64,000 nt of DNA from Neofusicoccum parvum. Taxonomy: Eukaryota; Ascomycota; Dothideomycetes; Botryosphaeriales; Botryosphaeriaceae. The position numbers and the translations under genes are program-made. Below, piece after piece: positions 9,220-22,086 of this stretch. Each line of letters starts with the position of its first letter. Position 1 is the first letter of the stretch. The notes under the pieces are model-generated. The model had not been told where the DNA came from, ran no database searches, and saw only the letters and a list, made by a program, of their open reading frames with translations. Location: NCBI GenBank assembly GCA_020912385.1, contig CP087217.1, forward strand, positions 1,612,001-1,676,000. Direction: 5' to 3'.

Positions 9220-12200
9220 ATGTCTGCTGAGCCAATCGCCATAGTTGGCAGCGGCTGCCGCTTCCCTGGAGCAGCAACTTCTCCGTCGAAGCTGTGGGAG
9301 CTCCTTCGCGAACCACGCGACCTGACGAAAAAGATTCCAACGGAGCGATTCGATCCCGATGGCTTCTATCATCCGGATGGTACACACCACGGAACCACCA
9401 ACGTCAAGTATGCCTACCTACTGGAAGAGGACCACCGCCACTTCGACACACAATTCTTTCAAACGAAGCCCATGGAGGCGAATTCAATCGACCCGCAACA
9501 GCGCCTCCTACTCGAAACGGTATACGAAGCCGTCGAAGGGGCCGGCTTGAAGCTTTACGATATGCAAGGCACCGACACTGCTGTTTATGTCGGTGTGATG
9601 GGTGGCGATTACAATGACTTGATCCTCAAAGATCTGGACAGCATCCCGACGTATCTGTCTACCGGAACGGCCCGCAGTATTCTGTCCAACAGAATATCCT
9701 ACTTCTTCGACTGGCACGGACCGTCGATGACCATCGATACGGCGTGCTCATCCAGTTTGGTCGCCGTTCACCAGGCAGTGCAAGCGTTGCAAAGCGGCAA
9801 CTCTCGCGTGGCTGTTGCGGCAGGCGCCAACCTGATCCTCGGCCCGGAGAACTTCATCGCCGAGTCCAAGTTGAAGATGCTGTCGCCCAATGGCCGGAGC
9901 AGGATGTGGGACGTCGACGCTGACGGCTATGCGCGAGGGGATGGCTTTGCCGCAGTCATCCTGAAAAAGCTGAGTGATGCGCTGAAAGACGGCGACGACA
10001 TCGAGTGCATCATCCGCGGGTCTGGAGTGAACCAAGACGGACGGACAAAGGGCATCACGATGCCGAGCAGCACAAGTCAGGCCGCCCTGATTCGCCAGGT
10101 CTATGCGAACTCCGGACTGGACGTCCGCAGGCCCTCCGATCGCTGCCAGTATTTCGAAGCTCATGGCACTGGAACGCCTGCTGGTGACCCCATTGAAGCG
10201 GCTGCCATCAGCTCTACGTTCTTCGAGGCAGATTCCAAAGCCAGCGAAGGCAACGATACACTATTTGTGGGATCCATCAAGACTGTGATTGGGCATACGG
10301 AGGGTACTGCTGGACTGGCAGGACTCTTGAAGGCATCCCTGGCCATGAGGCATGGCTTGATCCCCCCAAACCTGCATCTGAACCGCTTGAACCCAAGCGT
10401 GGAGCCGTTTTACAAACACCTCGAGATTCCTACCACACTAACCCCATGGCCTGCCGTCCCTGATGGCACTCCCCGCCGTGCCAGCATCAACAGTTTCGGG
10501 TTTGGAGGAACAAATGCGCACGTGATTATCGAATCGTACCTGCCCGCTCCCGAAAAGGATGCTACCGAGGTCAACGAGGCACTGCTGGCGCCCTTCAACT
10601 TCTCTGCTCCCTCAGAAGGGGCCCTCAGACGGTCCATCGCAGCGTATTTGGATTACATAAAGGCTACCCAAGGAGAGACTAAACTGCGGGACCTGGCCTA
10701 CACGTTGGCCTGCCGGCGATCAGCGTTTGCATTCAAAACTTCGGTTGGAGCAGTCTCTGTCGATTCGCTTGCAGCCAATCTCACCGCAAAGCTGGAGGAC
10801 TCAGAGAGTATTGGGGTCCAATCTGCAACAAATCAGTCTCAAATTCTTGGTGTATTCACGGGACAGGTACGAGCTCTAATTCGAATTGTCTGTTTCAAAA
10901 GCTGACTTTGACAATAGGGGGCACAATGGGCTGGCATGGGTCGCGATCTGATTCTGTCTTCCCAACTTGTCTCGAACACCATCGACAGACTTGAAGGCTA
11001 CCTCAGCGAGCTGCCTCCCGCCGATCGGCCTACGTGGTCACTAAGAGCAGAGCTCCTTGCCGACGCAGCTTCTTCTCGCCTGGGCGAAGCGACGCTGGCG
11101 CAGCCGCTGTGTACCGTAGTGCAGATCGTACTGGTCGACTTGCTCCGCATCGCAAAGGTCAAGCTGGCCGGAGTCGTCGGCCACTCTTCCGGCGAGATCG
11201 CAGCGGCGTACGCAGCTGGATACCTCTCAGACCGAGACGCGCTCTACATCTCTTACTATCGGGGCCTGCACACAAGGCTTGCGAAGGGCATCCACGGCGA
11301 GGCTGGGGCTATGATGGCTGTGGGTACGACGGCCGAGGATGCTCAGCAGCTTTGCAGCTTCCCCGAGTTCCAAGGACGGCTTTCTGTGGCGGCGGTCAAC
11401 TCTGGAACAAGCGTCACCCTATCCGGCAACGCGGACGCGATTGATGAAGCCAAGCTCATCTTCCAGGACGAAGAGAAGTTTGCGCGGATCTTGAAAGTCG
11501 ACAAGGCGTATCACTCTAATCACATGAACGCTTGCACGGACAGCTATATCTCGTCCTTGGCAGATGCGAAGATAGAGGTCCAACATCGGCCGAATACTGG
11601 GACTTCGTGGTTCTCGTCTGTGTACGGTGCGCTACTGCCGGAAGATCATGCCAGTCTGGAGGATGTTTACTGGAACACCAATATGGTCAGCCCTGTGCAA
11701 TTCTCCCAGGCAATCAGCAGTGCAGTGGCGGGCAAGCATTTTGATATCGCCATTGAGATCGGACCGCATCCAGCTCTCCAGGGACCAGCATTGCAGTCGA
11801 TCCAGGAAGCCGGTGTGGAGCCCATCCCATACGTAGGGGCCCTTCAGAGAGGAAAGAATGGCCTGGAAACGGTTGCTTCTGCGCTTGGCTTCATCTGGAA
11901 TCATCTCGGCGAAGGCGCAGTGGATTTCGAGGCATTGCTCGCCCTTGGAAGCCGTCAACCGACGATATTGAAAGATTTGCCACAGTACCCATGGGAACAT
12001 GATCGCATCTTCTGGCACGAGTCTCAGCTTTCTAAGGCGTTCCGGACGAGTTCGACCCCAAGTCATGAACTGCTGGGGGCAAGGCTTCCGGATGGCACAG
12101 CGCAGGAACTCCGTTGGCGCAATCTCTTGTCGCTAAAGGAAGTCCCATGGCTTCAAGGCCACCAGCTGCAGGGCGCGGCTGTCTTTCCAGCAGCGGGATA

Positions 12201-15200
12201 CGTGGCAATGGCGCTGGAGGCCGCAACCCATCTCACCAGAAACGGGACCCTCAAGACTGTGGAAGTCCAGGACCTTGTCATTGCCCGCCCGATCACCTTT
12301 GATGACGAAGCTACTGGAGTTGAAACGCTTTTCACTTTAACAGACGTACACGAGAGCGTCGAAACTGCCATCAGCTCGGCGAATTTCAAGTGCTTCACTG
12401 TTCCGAACAAGGACTCAGCCGCGATGGTGCTGACAGCGAGCGGCACCCTGCGGCTGGACTTGGGCGAGCCTTCATCTTCAGCTCTGCCTCCGAGGAACTC
12501 AGCTCCGCCCAATTTGGTCGAAGTTGACACGCAAAGGTTCTATTCGTCATTGGCCGAACTTGGGTATGGCTACACCGGCCCGTTCAAAGGTCTTTCTGCT
12601 ATGAAGCGGAAGCTGGGCGCTGGCACTGGGCTCGTATCCAATCCTGCGAGCACCGACCCGGAGAACCCCCTGCTCATACATCCTGCCATGCTTGACTCTG
12701 CATTCCAAGCGGTCTTTCTCGCCTATTGCTGGCCCGGGGATGGGGCACTTTGGTCGCTGCACGTGCCCACACACATTGCCCGAATCAGGGTCAACGCAGA
12801 GCTAGCCCGCTCCGCCTTCGCGCAACCGGGCGAATTTCCGTTCGACTGCATCTTGAGTCCAAGTCCGACATCTCCGATCTATGGAGACGTCGACATTTAT
12901 CCGCAGAGTGGAGGGCATGCCATCGTCCAAGTCGAAGGCATGAGTGCTGTTCCCGTTTCCGCCGCGACGCCGGCCGACGATCGCAAAGTTTTCGAGGACA
13001 TCGTCTGGGGATTGGCTTCTCCTGATGCGGAATCAATCTCAGACACTAGGTGGGACGCTCGACTGGCGTCTCTGGCAGCTCAAGTCACTTTCCGGTACCC
13101 GCACCTACGCATCATTGAGACAGCCAACACAGGTGAAGGAGCTACACAAACCATTCTTGAGAAGATTGGGGACGCGTTCGATTCCTATACTGTTGCTCTA
13201 CCTTCGGAAAGTTCGCTAGAGGCAGCGACAGGGAACGTCAACGATGAGCGTATCACATTCAAAGCCCTCGACATCGAGGCCGACGTCGCGGACCAAGGGT
13301 TCATTGCGGAATCTTACGGTATGCTCATCGCGTCTGGACTCAGCCATGAGACAGAAAAGTTTGAGGCAGCCCTAAGGAACGCACGTCTGTTGCTCAAGCC
13401 TGGTGGATATATTCTGATGCTCCAGCCGCTACATTCCCAGCGCTCCAGTAGCGAAGAAACACTGTTCTTGTCCATGGCACAATGCAACTCTATCCTACGC
13501 AAGGCTGGATTCAGCGGCATTGACACCGTCAACCAGGCAGATGGTTTATCCGTGCTTGCCTCCCAGGCAGTGGATGACCGCATCCTTGCGCTGCGGAAGC
13601 CTCTTCTCTCAACTTCCACGGTGGCCTCTCAAGAAGCCTTTATCATCGGCGGAGCATCCTTGGCAACCATGCGACTTGTTAACGACCTGGAAGGTCTCTT
13701 GCAAGACCGTTTCAGCCGGGTGACCGCTATCGATGGAGTTGACAGCCCAGATGTAGACGCAATTCCGTCAGGCGCTGTTGTCCTCAGCCTTACAGATCTG
13801 GACGAGCCAACGTTCGCTGGTCTGACAACCAGCAAGCTTGAAGGCCTCAAGAATCTCTTCGACAAGGCGCAAACTGTCCTCTGGGTGACGCGTGGATGCC
13901 TGGCGGACGACCCCCACGCGAACATGATAGTCGGTTTCGGCCGGACCTTGCTGCTCGAGACGTCGCACTTGCGCCTCCAGTTCTTCGACATTGACCCATC
14001 GTTGACGGTCACAGCGAACACCTTCGCGGAAGCGCTTCTCCGGCTTCAGGCCACGGACGAGTGGTCGGGAAGTGACTTGGTCTGGACTACGGAGCCAGAG
14101 CTTGCGCTGACAAAGGATGGCCTCACGATTCCTCGTGTCATCCCGAGCCAGGCTCGCAACGATCGATACAATTCTCATCGCCGGGAGGTCACGAAGGAGG
14201 TAGATGTCAAGCTGTCCACCGTCGAAATCGAGTCCCGCGAGTCCTCGTCCTATACGTTGCTGGAACGCTTCGACCCGAAGTTCGCACAAGCGTCGTACAG
14301 CGCGAGCAACATCGATGTCGTCGTCAGCTACTCGTGCCTCTCTTCGCTCAAGATCGAAGCCGTTGGGTATCTTTTCCTTGTTCTCGGACGTATTGCAAGT
14401 TCCGGGGACGCCGTCCTGGCGCTGTCGGAGACCCAAGCCTCGCTCGTCAACGTCCCGGAAAAGTGGTGCGTGCAGTGCGACGTACCTGCGGGGAAGGAAG
14501 CTTCCTTCCTTTCTTCCGTTGCCGGATACTTCTCCGCATTGCCTCTACTCGCCTCCCTTTGGCCGCACGAGTCTGTGCTCGTTCACGAACCTCAGCCTGC
14601 CCTTGCGGCCGCGCTGCACAAACTCGCAGCTGAGAGGAATGCCAACGTCTACTTCCTCACCACGAGCAAAATCCCAAGCGAAGACCACACCTCTTGGTTG
14701 ACCGTGCATCCCAATTCATCTCGGCGTGCCATCAAATCCATCCTGCCGCAGAACATCTCAGTCTTTGTTACAACATCCACGGGCAGTGAGTCCAGTGATT
14801 TCCAGTCTCGCGTTGCGTCCTCGTTGCCCGAATTCCACAGAAGAGTTGATTACTCCGCGCTGTGGAGCCGCTCATCCGTCATAGCCGCGGACTGCCCTGT
14901 TGATGTTGACATCCGCGAGCAATTGGACAGCGCTGCTGCATTTGCAGACCTGTCGTTCGCAGATGCAGTTGTGGTTGGATTGAATGACTTGGCAAGCGTT
15001 CCCTCCGGAACCAATCTTGCCGTCGTCGACTGGACAGCCGCATCTAAGGTCACTGCCACACTAGAGCCGGTAGATTCCAAGTCCCTGTTCGCGAAGGACA
15101 AGACGTATTTCCTCGTGGGATTGGCGGGCGACCTTGGACAGTCTTTGACCAAGTGGATGATCGACCACGGCGCAAGGTATATCGTGCTGACAAGCAGAAA

Positions 15201-18200
15201 CCCCCGCATCGACAAGCAATGGCTTGCAAGCTTCGAAGGCACCGGAGCCGTTGTCAAGATCTGTCCCAAGTAAGACAATGCCCCAATGACCCCCTGAGAG
15301 CCACCCGCGCTAACGTTTGCCAGCGACATCACGAACAAGTCGGCCCTGCAACAGCTCTACAAGGAGATCAGCGAAACCCTACCTCCCATTGCGGGCGTTG
15401 CCAACGGCGCCATGGTGCTGGAGGACACGCCCGTCGCCGACATGACGCTCGAGAAGATGCAGAAAGTGCTCCGGCCCAAGGTCGAGGGCAGCATGTACCT
15501 GGACGAGCTGTTCGGCGGCGGCGACCTCGACTTCTTCGTCTTCTTCTCGTCGGTGGCGTCCGTGGTCGGCAACCGGGGGCAGTCGAGCTACTCGGCGGCC
15601 AACGCCTTCATGTGCAGCCTGGCGGCGCGGCGGCGCAAGCGCGGCCTCGCCGCGTCGGTCATCGACATCGGCGCCATCGTCGGCACCGGCTACCTGACGC
15701 GCGAAGTCAGCCAGAGCGTGCAGGACTACCTGCGCAAGGCCGGCTACATGTGGATGTCCGAGACCGAGTTCCTCCAGGTCTTCGCCGAGGGCGTGCTCGC
15801 CAGCCGCCCCGCGTCGGGGAGCGGCCACGAGGTCGCCAGCGGGCTGCGCATGGTCAAGGGCGAGGACAGAGACGCCGTCTGGTACTTGAATCCTAAGTTC
15901 CAGCATTGCGTCCTCGGCCGGGAGGAGGGCGGCGCCGTCGAGGCGGGCGCCAAGCAAGGGCTCTCCGTGAAGGCAGAGCTCGCCGACGCAGCCGGCCCCG
16001 AGGAGGTGCACAGGATCGTCACGGATGCGTTCACGAAGAAGATCCAGACGACGCTGCTGCTGAGCGCGGACAACTTCATCCTCGACCAGACCGCGGACGA
16101 TCTCGGCATCGATTCGTTGGTCGCGGTCACCATCCGGTCGTGGTTTTCCAAGGAGTTGGGAGTCGACATGCCGGTGATGAAAATCCTGGGAGGGGCCACC
16201 GTGGGGAGCATCTTGGACTACGCCGTGGAAAGGCTTCCTGCCGACCTGCTGCCGTCCGGACAGCAGACCCCCGAGCCGGCCCAAGCAGCCGAGGAGACCA
16301 TCGGCGCAGATCAGCCCAGTGCATCACCGACGCATGCAGCCAGCTCCGCTTCGTCCGAGACTGAACTTTCCGAGCCTGCCTCTTGGTCCTCGTTGGACTC
16401 GAAAGACGAGGCTCGCGTGCCCAGCAAGGCTGTGCCAATGTCGTTCGGGCAGTCCAGGTTTTGGTTTCTGGAGTCGCTGCTCGAAGACAAGACCACGTCC
16501 AACGTGACCTGCCTGGTCCGCCTGCGAGGTCCGTTGAGGGTTGCTGATCTGGAACGCGCAGTCAAGGCGGTGGGAGACCGGCATGAGGGTCTGCGCACAA
16601 ACTTCTTCGACAAAGACGGCCAGCCTATGCAAGGCGTTCTTGAGAAGTCGTTCCTGCGGCTTGAGACCAAAGCCATCACGAGCGATGCTGAAGTGAGCGC
16701 AGAGTTCAGGAAGATGGAGCAGCATGTGTTTGACCTGAAGTCGGGTGACACGATGCGTATTGTCCTCCTCTCACGCTCTCCGACATCGCATCACCTCATC
16801 GTGGCGTACCATCATATCAACATGGATGGTGTCAGCTTCATGGTCCTCCTGACCGACATAGCCAAGGCTTACAGCGGCGGAGCGCTGTCTGCTCCCGCCT
16901 TCCAGTACCCGCAATTCTCCGAGCAGCAGCGGAAGAGCTTCGACCGAGGCGAGTGGAAAGACCAGATCGCGTACTGGAAGCGCGAATACGCCGATATTCC
17001 TGCTCCATTGCCCATCCTGCCTCTGTCTACTGTGACAACGCGAAAGCCCATGGGCCGATACGACTTCCACAAGGCCGAGGTCCGGATGGATGCAGCCCTG
17101 AGGAAGCGAGTGCAGAACACCTGCCGCAAGCAGAAGATTACCGCTTTTCACTTCTACGTTGCAGTGTTCCAGGCGCTCCTGGTAAGGCTCGCTGGCGTCG
17201 ACGATCTCTCCATCGGAATCGCAGATGCTGGCCGGGTTGACGATGAGGCGTTTGGCAGCATCGGAAACTACCTGAACCTCCTTCCTCTGCACCTCAAGCC
17301 GTCGGCCGCGAGGTCGTTTGAGCAGGTCCTGCGAGAGACAAAGACTAAGGTCTACGAAGCACTTGCGAACTCGTCCGTGCCCGTTGATGTGCTGTTCAAG
17401 GAGCTCGGTGTGGCAAGATCGCCTCTGCACAGCCCGCTCTTCCAGGCCTTTGTTGATTATCGCAGCGTTCAGGAAACGCAGAAGTTCGGGGACTGTGAAA
17501 TCGAGGGAGAGGAGTACTCGATTGGGCGCACCGGCTACGATATCGCTCTTGACGTCATCGACAATACCGCGGGCGACTCTTCGCTGTCAATCATGATCCA
17601 AAAGGCCTTGTATACGGAGCACGATGCCGGGCTTCTCCTCAGGAGCTTTTTGGCACTGGTTGATGCGTTTTCAGCTGACGTTTCGTTGCAACTGCAAACG
17701 CCTCCATTGTTTGAGAAGGTGGAAATTGAGAAAGGACTGCGGCTGGGGCGAGGTGAGCTGTTAAAGAACACATGCTCTTGCAGCCAGAGATCTGACACGA
17801 AACCAGGTCCAGAATTCCAGCATCGATGGGAGTCTCTTCCCCATGCCGTCGACGCCATTGCACGAGAGCATCCGTCACGCACAGCTCTTAGGGACGGACT
17901 CGGCAACGCCCTCTCCTACAATGCGATGATTCCCAGGGTCCATTCCATTGCCAACGCTCTCCTTGAGACTGGTGTTACCGCAGACAGCAGAGCTCGGGTA
18001 GCAGTCTTCCAGGTGCCTAGCGTGGACTGGATCTGCTCGATGCTCGCAATCATGCGGATTGGTGCTGCCTACGTGCCGCTCGACCTGCGCTCCGGGCTTC
18101 CCCGCCTCGCCGCGGTGGTCAATGAATGCCAACCGCAGGCGATCGTGGTGCATGCGGACACGATCGACGATGTATCAGCTCTAGGAACCGGCGATATGCC

Positions 18201-20712
18201 CGTGCTTGACATCTCCCTGCTGCCGCAACGCGCCGATGCTGAGGTGCAGAACTACGCAAGCGCAGATTCAGCTGGCATCATACTTTACACGAGCGGATCC
18301 ACGGGTACTCCCAAGGGTATCGCTTTGTCCCATTGCGCTCTGCAGAATCAGATGGAAGGCTGCATTTCCAGATGGGGATTCGATGCCGAGGTCGTGCTCC
18401 AGCAAAGCGCATACAGCTTCGACTTGTCTGTGTTCCAGATATACCTCGCGCTACTCACTGGAGGGACGAGCGTCTCTGTACCAAAAGCAGCCAGGGGCGA
18501 TGCAGTCGCCATTGTCAAGATCATCGCGGACGAGGGCGTCACGGCCACTTGCGGAGTTCCGTCCGAATACATCACCTGGCTACGTTATGGAGACTCGGAC
18601 CTTCTGCGCGGCTCGAACTACAGGATGATGGTATCCGGCGGTGAGCCTTTCAGCACCAATCTCGCGAGCGAGCTCAGAGCGTTGGGCAAAAGCGACCTCA
18701 GGGCGATGAACCTCTACGGACCCGCCGAGGCGACCATCTCGGCCACTACCATCGAGGTGGACTACAACCAGGCGGAAGCTCTGGAAAGACCGGCACCGGC
18801 CGGATACACGGTTCCAAACTATTCAATCTACATCCTCGACGAGAACCTGGATCCCGTGCCTGCGGGTGTCCCTGGCCAGATTGCCATTGCCGGTTCGATC
18901 AGCTCTGGATACGTGAACAATGACGCATTGGACAAAGAGCGCTTCGTGCCTGACCCGTTTGCCCCTCCGGAATGGAAAGCAAAAGGCTGGGACAGGATGC
19001 ATCTGAGCGGCGACAAGGGCCGACTTCGACCGAGCGATGGCGCCCTCGTTTTCGAAGGCCGAATTGCAGGCGACACGCAGATCAAGCTAAGGGGAATCCG
19101 CATCGAGCTTCAGGACGTGGAGTCAGTCATCATCGACACTGCAAAGGGGGCAATTGCAACTGCTATTGCCTCCGTCCGCGGAGACCCTGCCTTCCTCGTT
19201 GCCCACGTAGTGTTCTCTCCCGGACATTTGCTCTCCAAGGATGAACAACCTGAGTTCCTAGAGCGTCTGGTGCTCAGCCTGCCTTTGCCGCAGTACATGC
19301 GTCCAACCATAATCGTGCCACTCGACGCTATGCCACTGACTGTATCAGGAAAGATCGACAGACGCGCGGTCGGTCAGCTTTCCCTGGAAGATGTCAAACG
19401 TAAGGAACGCCGCACCAGCGAGCTCAGCCCGACAGAGACAAAGCTGAAGGAAATATGGGAGTCGGTTGCCACCAGTGACCTGGCCTCACTGTACGATATC
19501 GATGCAGACTCGGATTTCTTCAATGTGGGTGGCAACTCCCTGCTGCTGATGGGACTTCAATCGAAGATCCGAGAAACCTTTGGCACCACTCTATCACTAC
19601 TGGAACTGTTCGAAGCGAGCAGTCTCGCTCGAATGGCGGCCAGGATCAACAATTCCAAGGGCGACAACATCCTCCCCTTGATCGACTGGGAAAGCGAGAC
19701 CAAGTTCGACATCGACCCAGACGCTGTATCCACCCGTGCCAGACCAGCAGCCTCCAAGCAAAAAGTCATTGTTCTCACCGGCGCGACCGGCTTCCTCGGC
19801 AAGCATATCCTCCAGCAGTTGCTTGAGGACGAAGAAGTCCTCAAGGTCCACTGCATCGCCCTCCGCAACCCAAGCCAGCTCGCACACCTGCGCTCCGAGC
19901 GGCTCCACCTCCACGAGGGCAACCTGACCCTCCCACGCCTCGGCCTAACCGCCTCAGCTGCCACCCAGATCTTCTCCGAGGCCACCGACATCATCCACAA
20001 CGCCGCCGACGTCTCCTTCATGAAGACCTACCACTCCCTCAAACCCAGCAACCTCACCTCCACCAAAAACCTCCTCCACCTCCTCCTCACCACCCCCGGC
20101 GCCCCCACCTCCTTCCACTACATCTCCACCGCCGGCATCGGCCAGCTCAGCCCCGCCCCCATCTTCCACCCCACCACCGCCGCCTCCTCCGCCCCGCCCC
20201 CCGACGGCTCCAACGGCTACGCCGCCACCAAGTGGGCCAGCGAGCGCGTGCTGGAGCGGGCGGCACAGCGCTTCTTCCCCGGCCTGCGCGTCGTCGTGCA
20301 CCGGCCGTCGTCGATCACCGGGTCCGGCGCGCCCGCCCTCGACGTCGTGCAGAACCTGCTGGGCGCGGCGCGGCGGCTGCGCGCGCTGCCGGCGCTCGAG
20401 CGGGTCTGGCGCGGCTGGGTCGACCTGGTCGCTGTCGAGAGGGTGGCGGCGGGCGTGGTGGCGGAGGTGCGTGCCGGTGGGGAGGGCGGGGCGGCGCCGC
20501 GGTACGTGCATCATTCGGGCGACTATGAGGTGCCGGTGGAGGGCCTGAAGGCGTTTTTGGAGGGGGAGGAGGGCGTGCGGTTTGAGGTGCTGGAGAGAGC
20601 GGAGTGGGTTGAGAGGGCGAGGGGGGTGGGGATCAATGAGATGGTGGCGGCTTATATGGAGGCGCAGAGTGGCGAGAGACCGCTTCTTACGCCGAGGATT
20701 GCTAAGGAGTAG
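9220..20712 (+). CDS. Hybrid PKS-NRPS (KS-AT-DH-cMT*-KR-ACP-C-A-T-R)
   Basis: Four exons (9220..10866, 10918..15269, 15324..17752, 17807..20712) encode 3777 aa. KS has Cys176 (DTACSSS), His315 and His359. AT has GHSSGE with Ser639. DH has His964 in [10 protein letters not shown] and Asp1142 in DSAFQ. A decayed methyltransferase spans about 1240-1440. KR has GLAGDLG and Tyr2089. ACP Ser2264 is in GIDSL. C has HHINMDG at 2496. A has [11 protein letters not shown] at about 2970 and Lys3325. T has Ser3387 (GGNSL). The terminal reductase has TGATGFLG and YAATK (Tyr3614). No ER domain is present, matching the trans-ER gene nearby. The enzyme makes a reduced polyketide, joins an amino acid and releases it, probably reductively. 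The third intron (17753..17806, 54 bases) has no stop in frame and could be missed; removing it restores RLGRG-PEFQ, as in relatives. Product and amino acid are unknown. Confidence 0.93.
12960..13610 (+). other. Degenerate C-methyltransferase domain inside the PKS-NRPS
   Basis: Between DH and the KR region the reading frame keeps methyltransferase landmarks ([30 protein letters not shown]). The long N-terminal lid normally preceding them, about 150 residues, is missing. The SAM-binding motif usually read as EIGAGTGGAT is [10 protein letters not shown] here (nt about 13116-13145). The segment after LLKPGGY is also shortened. The frame itself is open, so only this domain has decayed. Confidence 0.7.
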
Positions 20713-21192
20713 ATGGGTTTCGTTCTGTTGTTGGGCTTGGGGGGTTCCCTTTCTCCAGATTGCAGCTACATAGATGCTTCGAGGCTATGCTTGAGCTATC
20801 GAGCAAGACTTTGATGTCCAGAAACCCTCCCGAAGCAACTTCCCTTTCTCCGTACTATCGTCTTGTAACTTTCTTTACTGTATTTCTCTTTATTGATCTC
20901 AATTGAAACCTAGATATGTAGATCTCCCATACAGCGTCTTTCAAAACTCAATATAATCCACCTTAGTATTATCGTGAGCCTCTGGACAAGGGTATTTCGT
21001 TGACTATGCGTGTTTCATCATGACTGGCGCTTGTTGGTTCGTATTGGAAATGATTGTTCATGGTGGAACACCATAACTTTGATTTGATATGCTAAGCGAG
21101 TGTCCAAGCTCCGCTGCTGAACCGTACCTCCGTCATATAGCGTTGAGTGGAGAACATGTGATGCCCTTCGTCTCCTCCCATAAAATTTCCTC
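20713..21192. other. Intergenic between convergent PKS-NRPS and esterase genes
   Basis: This is an A/T-rich 3' flanking region between two convergent genes. No coding region or clear structured element is seen. Confidence 0.5.
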
Positions 21193-22086
21193 TTACTCCG
21201 CAATGTAGGTACCATCCTCAAAAGCCTCTGCGTATGCATCACCTGCTGCGGTCGACTGGCTCAAGAGATCTCCTTCATTGCTGTTGTCCAACAGCCACGC
21301 AACCATATTGCCGAACACCACTTCCCCTGCGTCATTGATGTGCGTCCTGTCAGTACCATCAAGGTTGTACGTCTGCGAATCATCTTCCCCAATGCTGTTG
21401 CAGTAGTCTGTAGATGCTTTGTTGAGGTCAATGGACAGGGTGCCTTTCTCCTCAGCCACTTCAAGAGCAGCAGCTGCCACATCGGCGAGATTCTCGACGA
21501 CCTTTCCATCCTCGAAGGCACGGCGGGTGAGCGAGGAGACCAAAATCTGGTTCAAGATTTATCAGATGAGAACTCAGTGAAAGCAGTAGGATGAGGCCAC
21601 TTGCCGGATTACCACCCGCTTCGCGAACCTCATCGACGAACGCTCCGAGGTTTGTAGAAAATTCCTCGATAGAGATGTTGGCTGCTTCCTTCTGGTCGTT
21701 GTGGCCAAACTGCAGACAATTCAGCTCCAGGCCTGAGAACGCGGATATTTCTCTGGGCTCACCTGGATGGTCACCCAAGGAGTGTAGTCCCCGTTGTCCG
21801 TGACGTTCTGGACCGCCTCAATGGTGGAGTCCCAGTAACCGCCATTGCGGAAGCTCACGGTGGTGGCTCCGCTCTTGGCGAAGTTGGTGCCCCACGCCCC
21901 GTTGACGAGGGTTGTAGTGAGGAAACCATCTCCCCAACCGCCGTCAAGAGCTGTCGTGCTGTCGCCCGCGAGAAAGAAAGCTGCTGGGAGATCTGCACGA
22001 GGTTTGTGGGGGAGGATGTTGCGAGGAAGTCCGTTCACCAGGACAATGAAGGGAAGGGTAAGGAAGAGCTTGGAGATGCCGACCAT
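21193..22086 (-). CDS. Secreted rhamnogalacturonan acetylesterase-like SGNH hydrolase
   Basis: Three exons (22086..21763, 21709..21605, 21546..21193) give 260 aa with a signal peptide (LFLTLPFIVLVNG). SGNH blocks are all present: GDSTT (nucleophile Ser), NFAKSGATT, QFGHNDQK and DRTHINDAG (catalytic Asp/His). This matches carbohydrate esterase family 12, which removes acetyl groups from rhamnogalacturonan in plant pectin outside the cell. Intron 1 is GT-AG (53 bp). Intron 2 begins with GCAAGT, a GC-AG intron of 58 bp, and joins GGNP to ILVSSLTRR in frame. It lacks the TTCGG promoter element of the neighbouring cluster, so I regard it as outside it. Confidence 0.87.

Noticed and set aside
10905..15412. 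Stops that split the synthase into three open frames, suggesting frameshifts
   Set aside because: Each break is a canonical 51- or 54-base GT-AG intron whose removal restores conserved motifs ([12 protein letters not shown] and the KR core).
21193..22086. SGNH esterase as a cluster hydrolase
   Set aside because: It has a signal peptide and CE12 motifs for extracellular pectin and lacks the TTCGG element, so it is probably outside the cluster.
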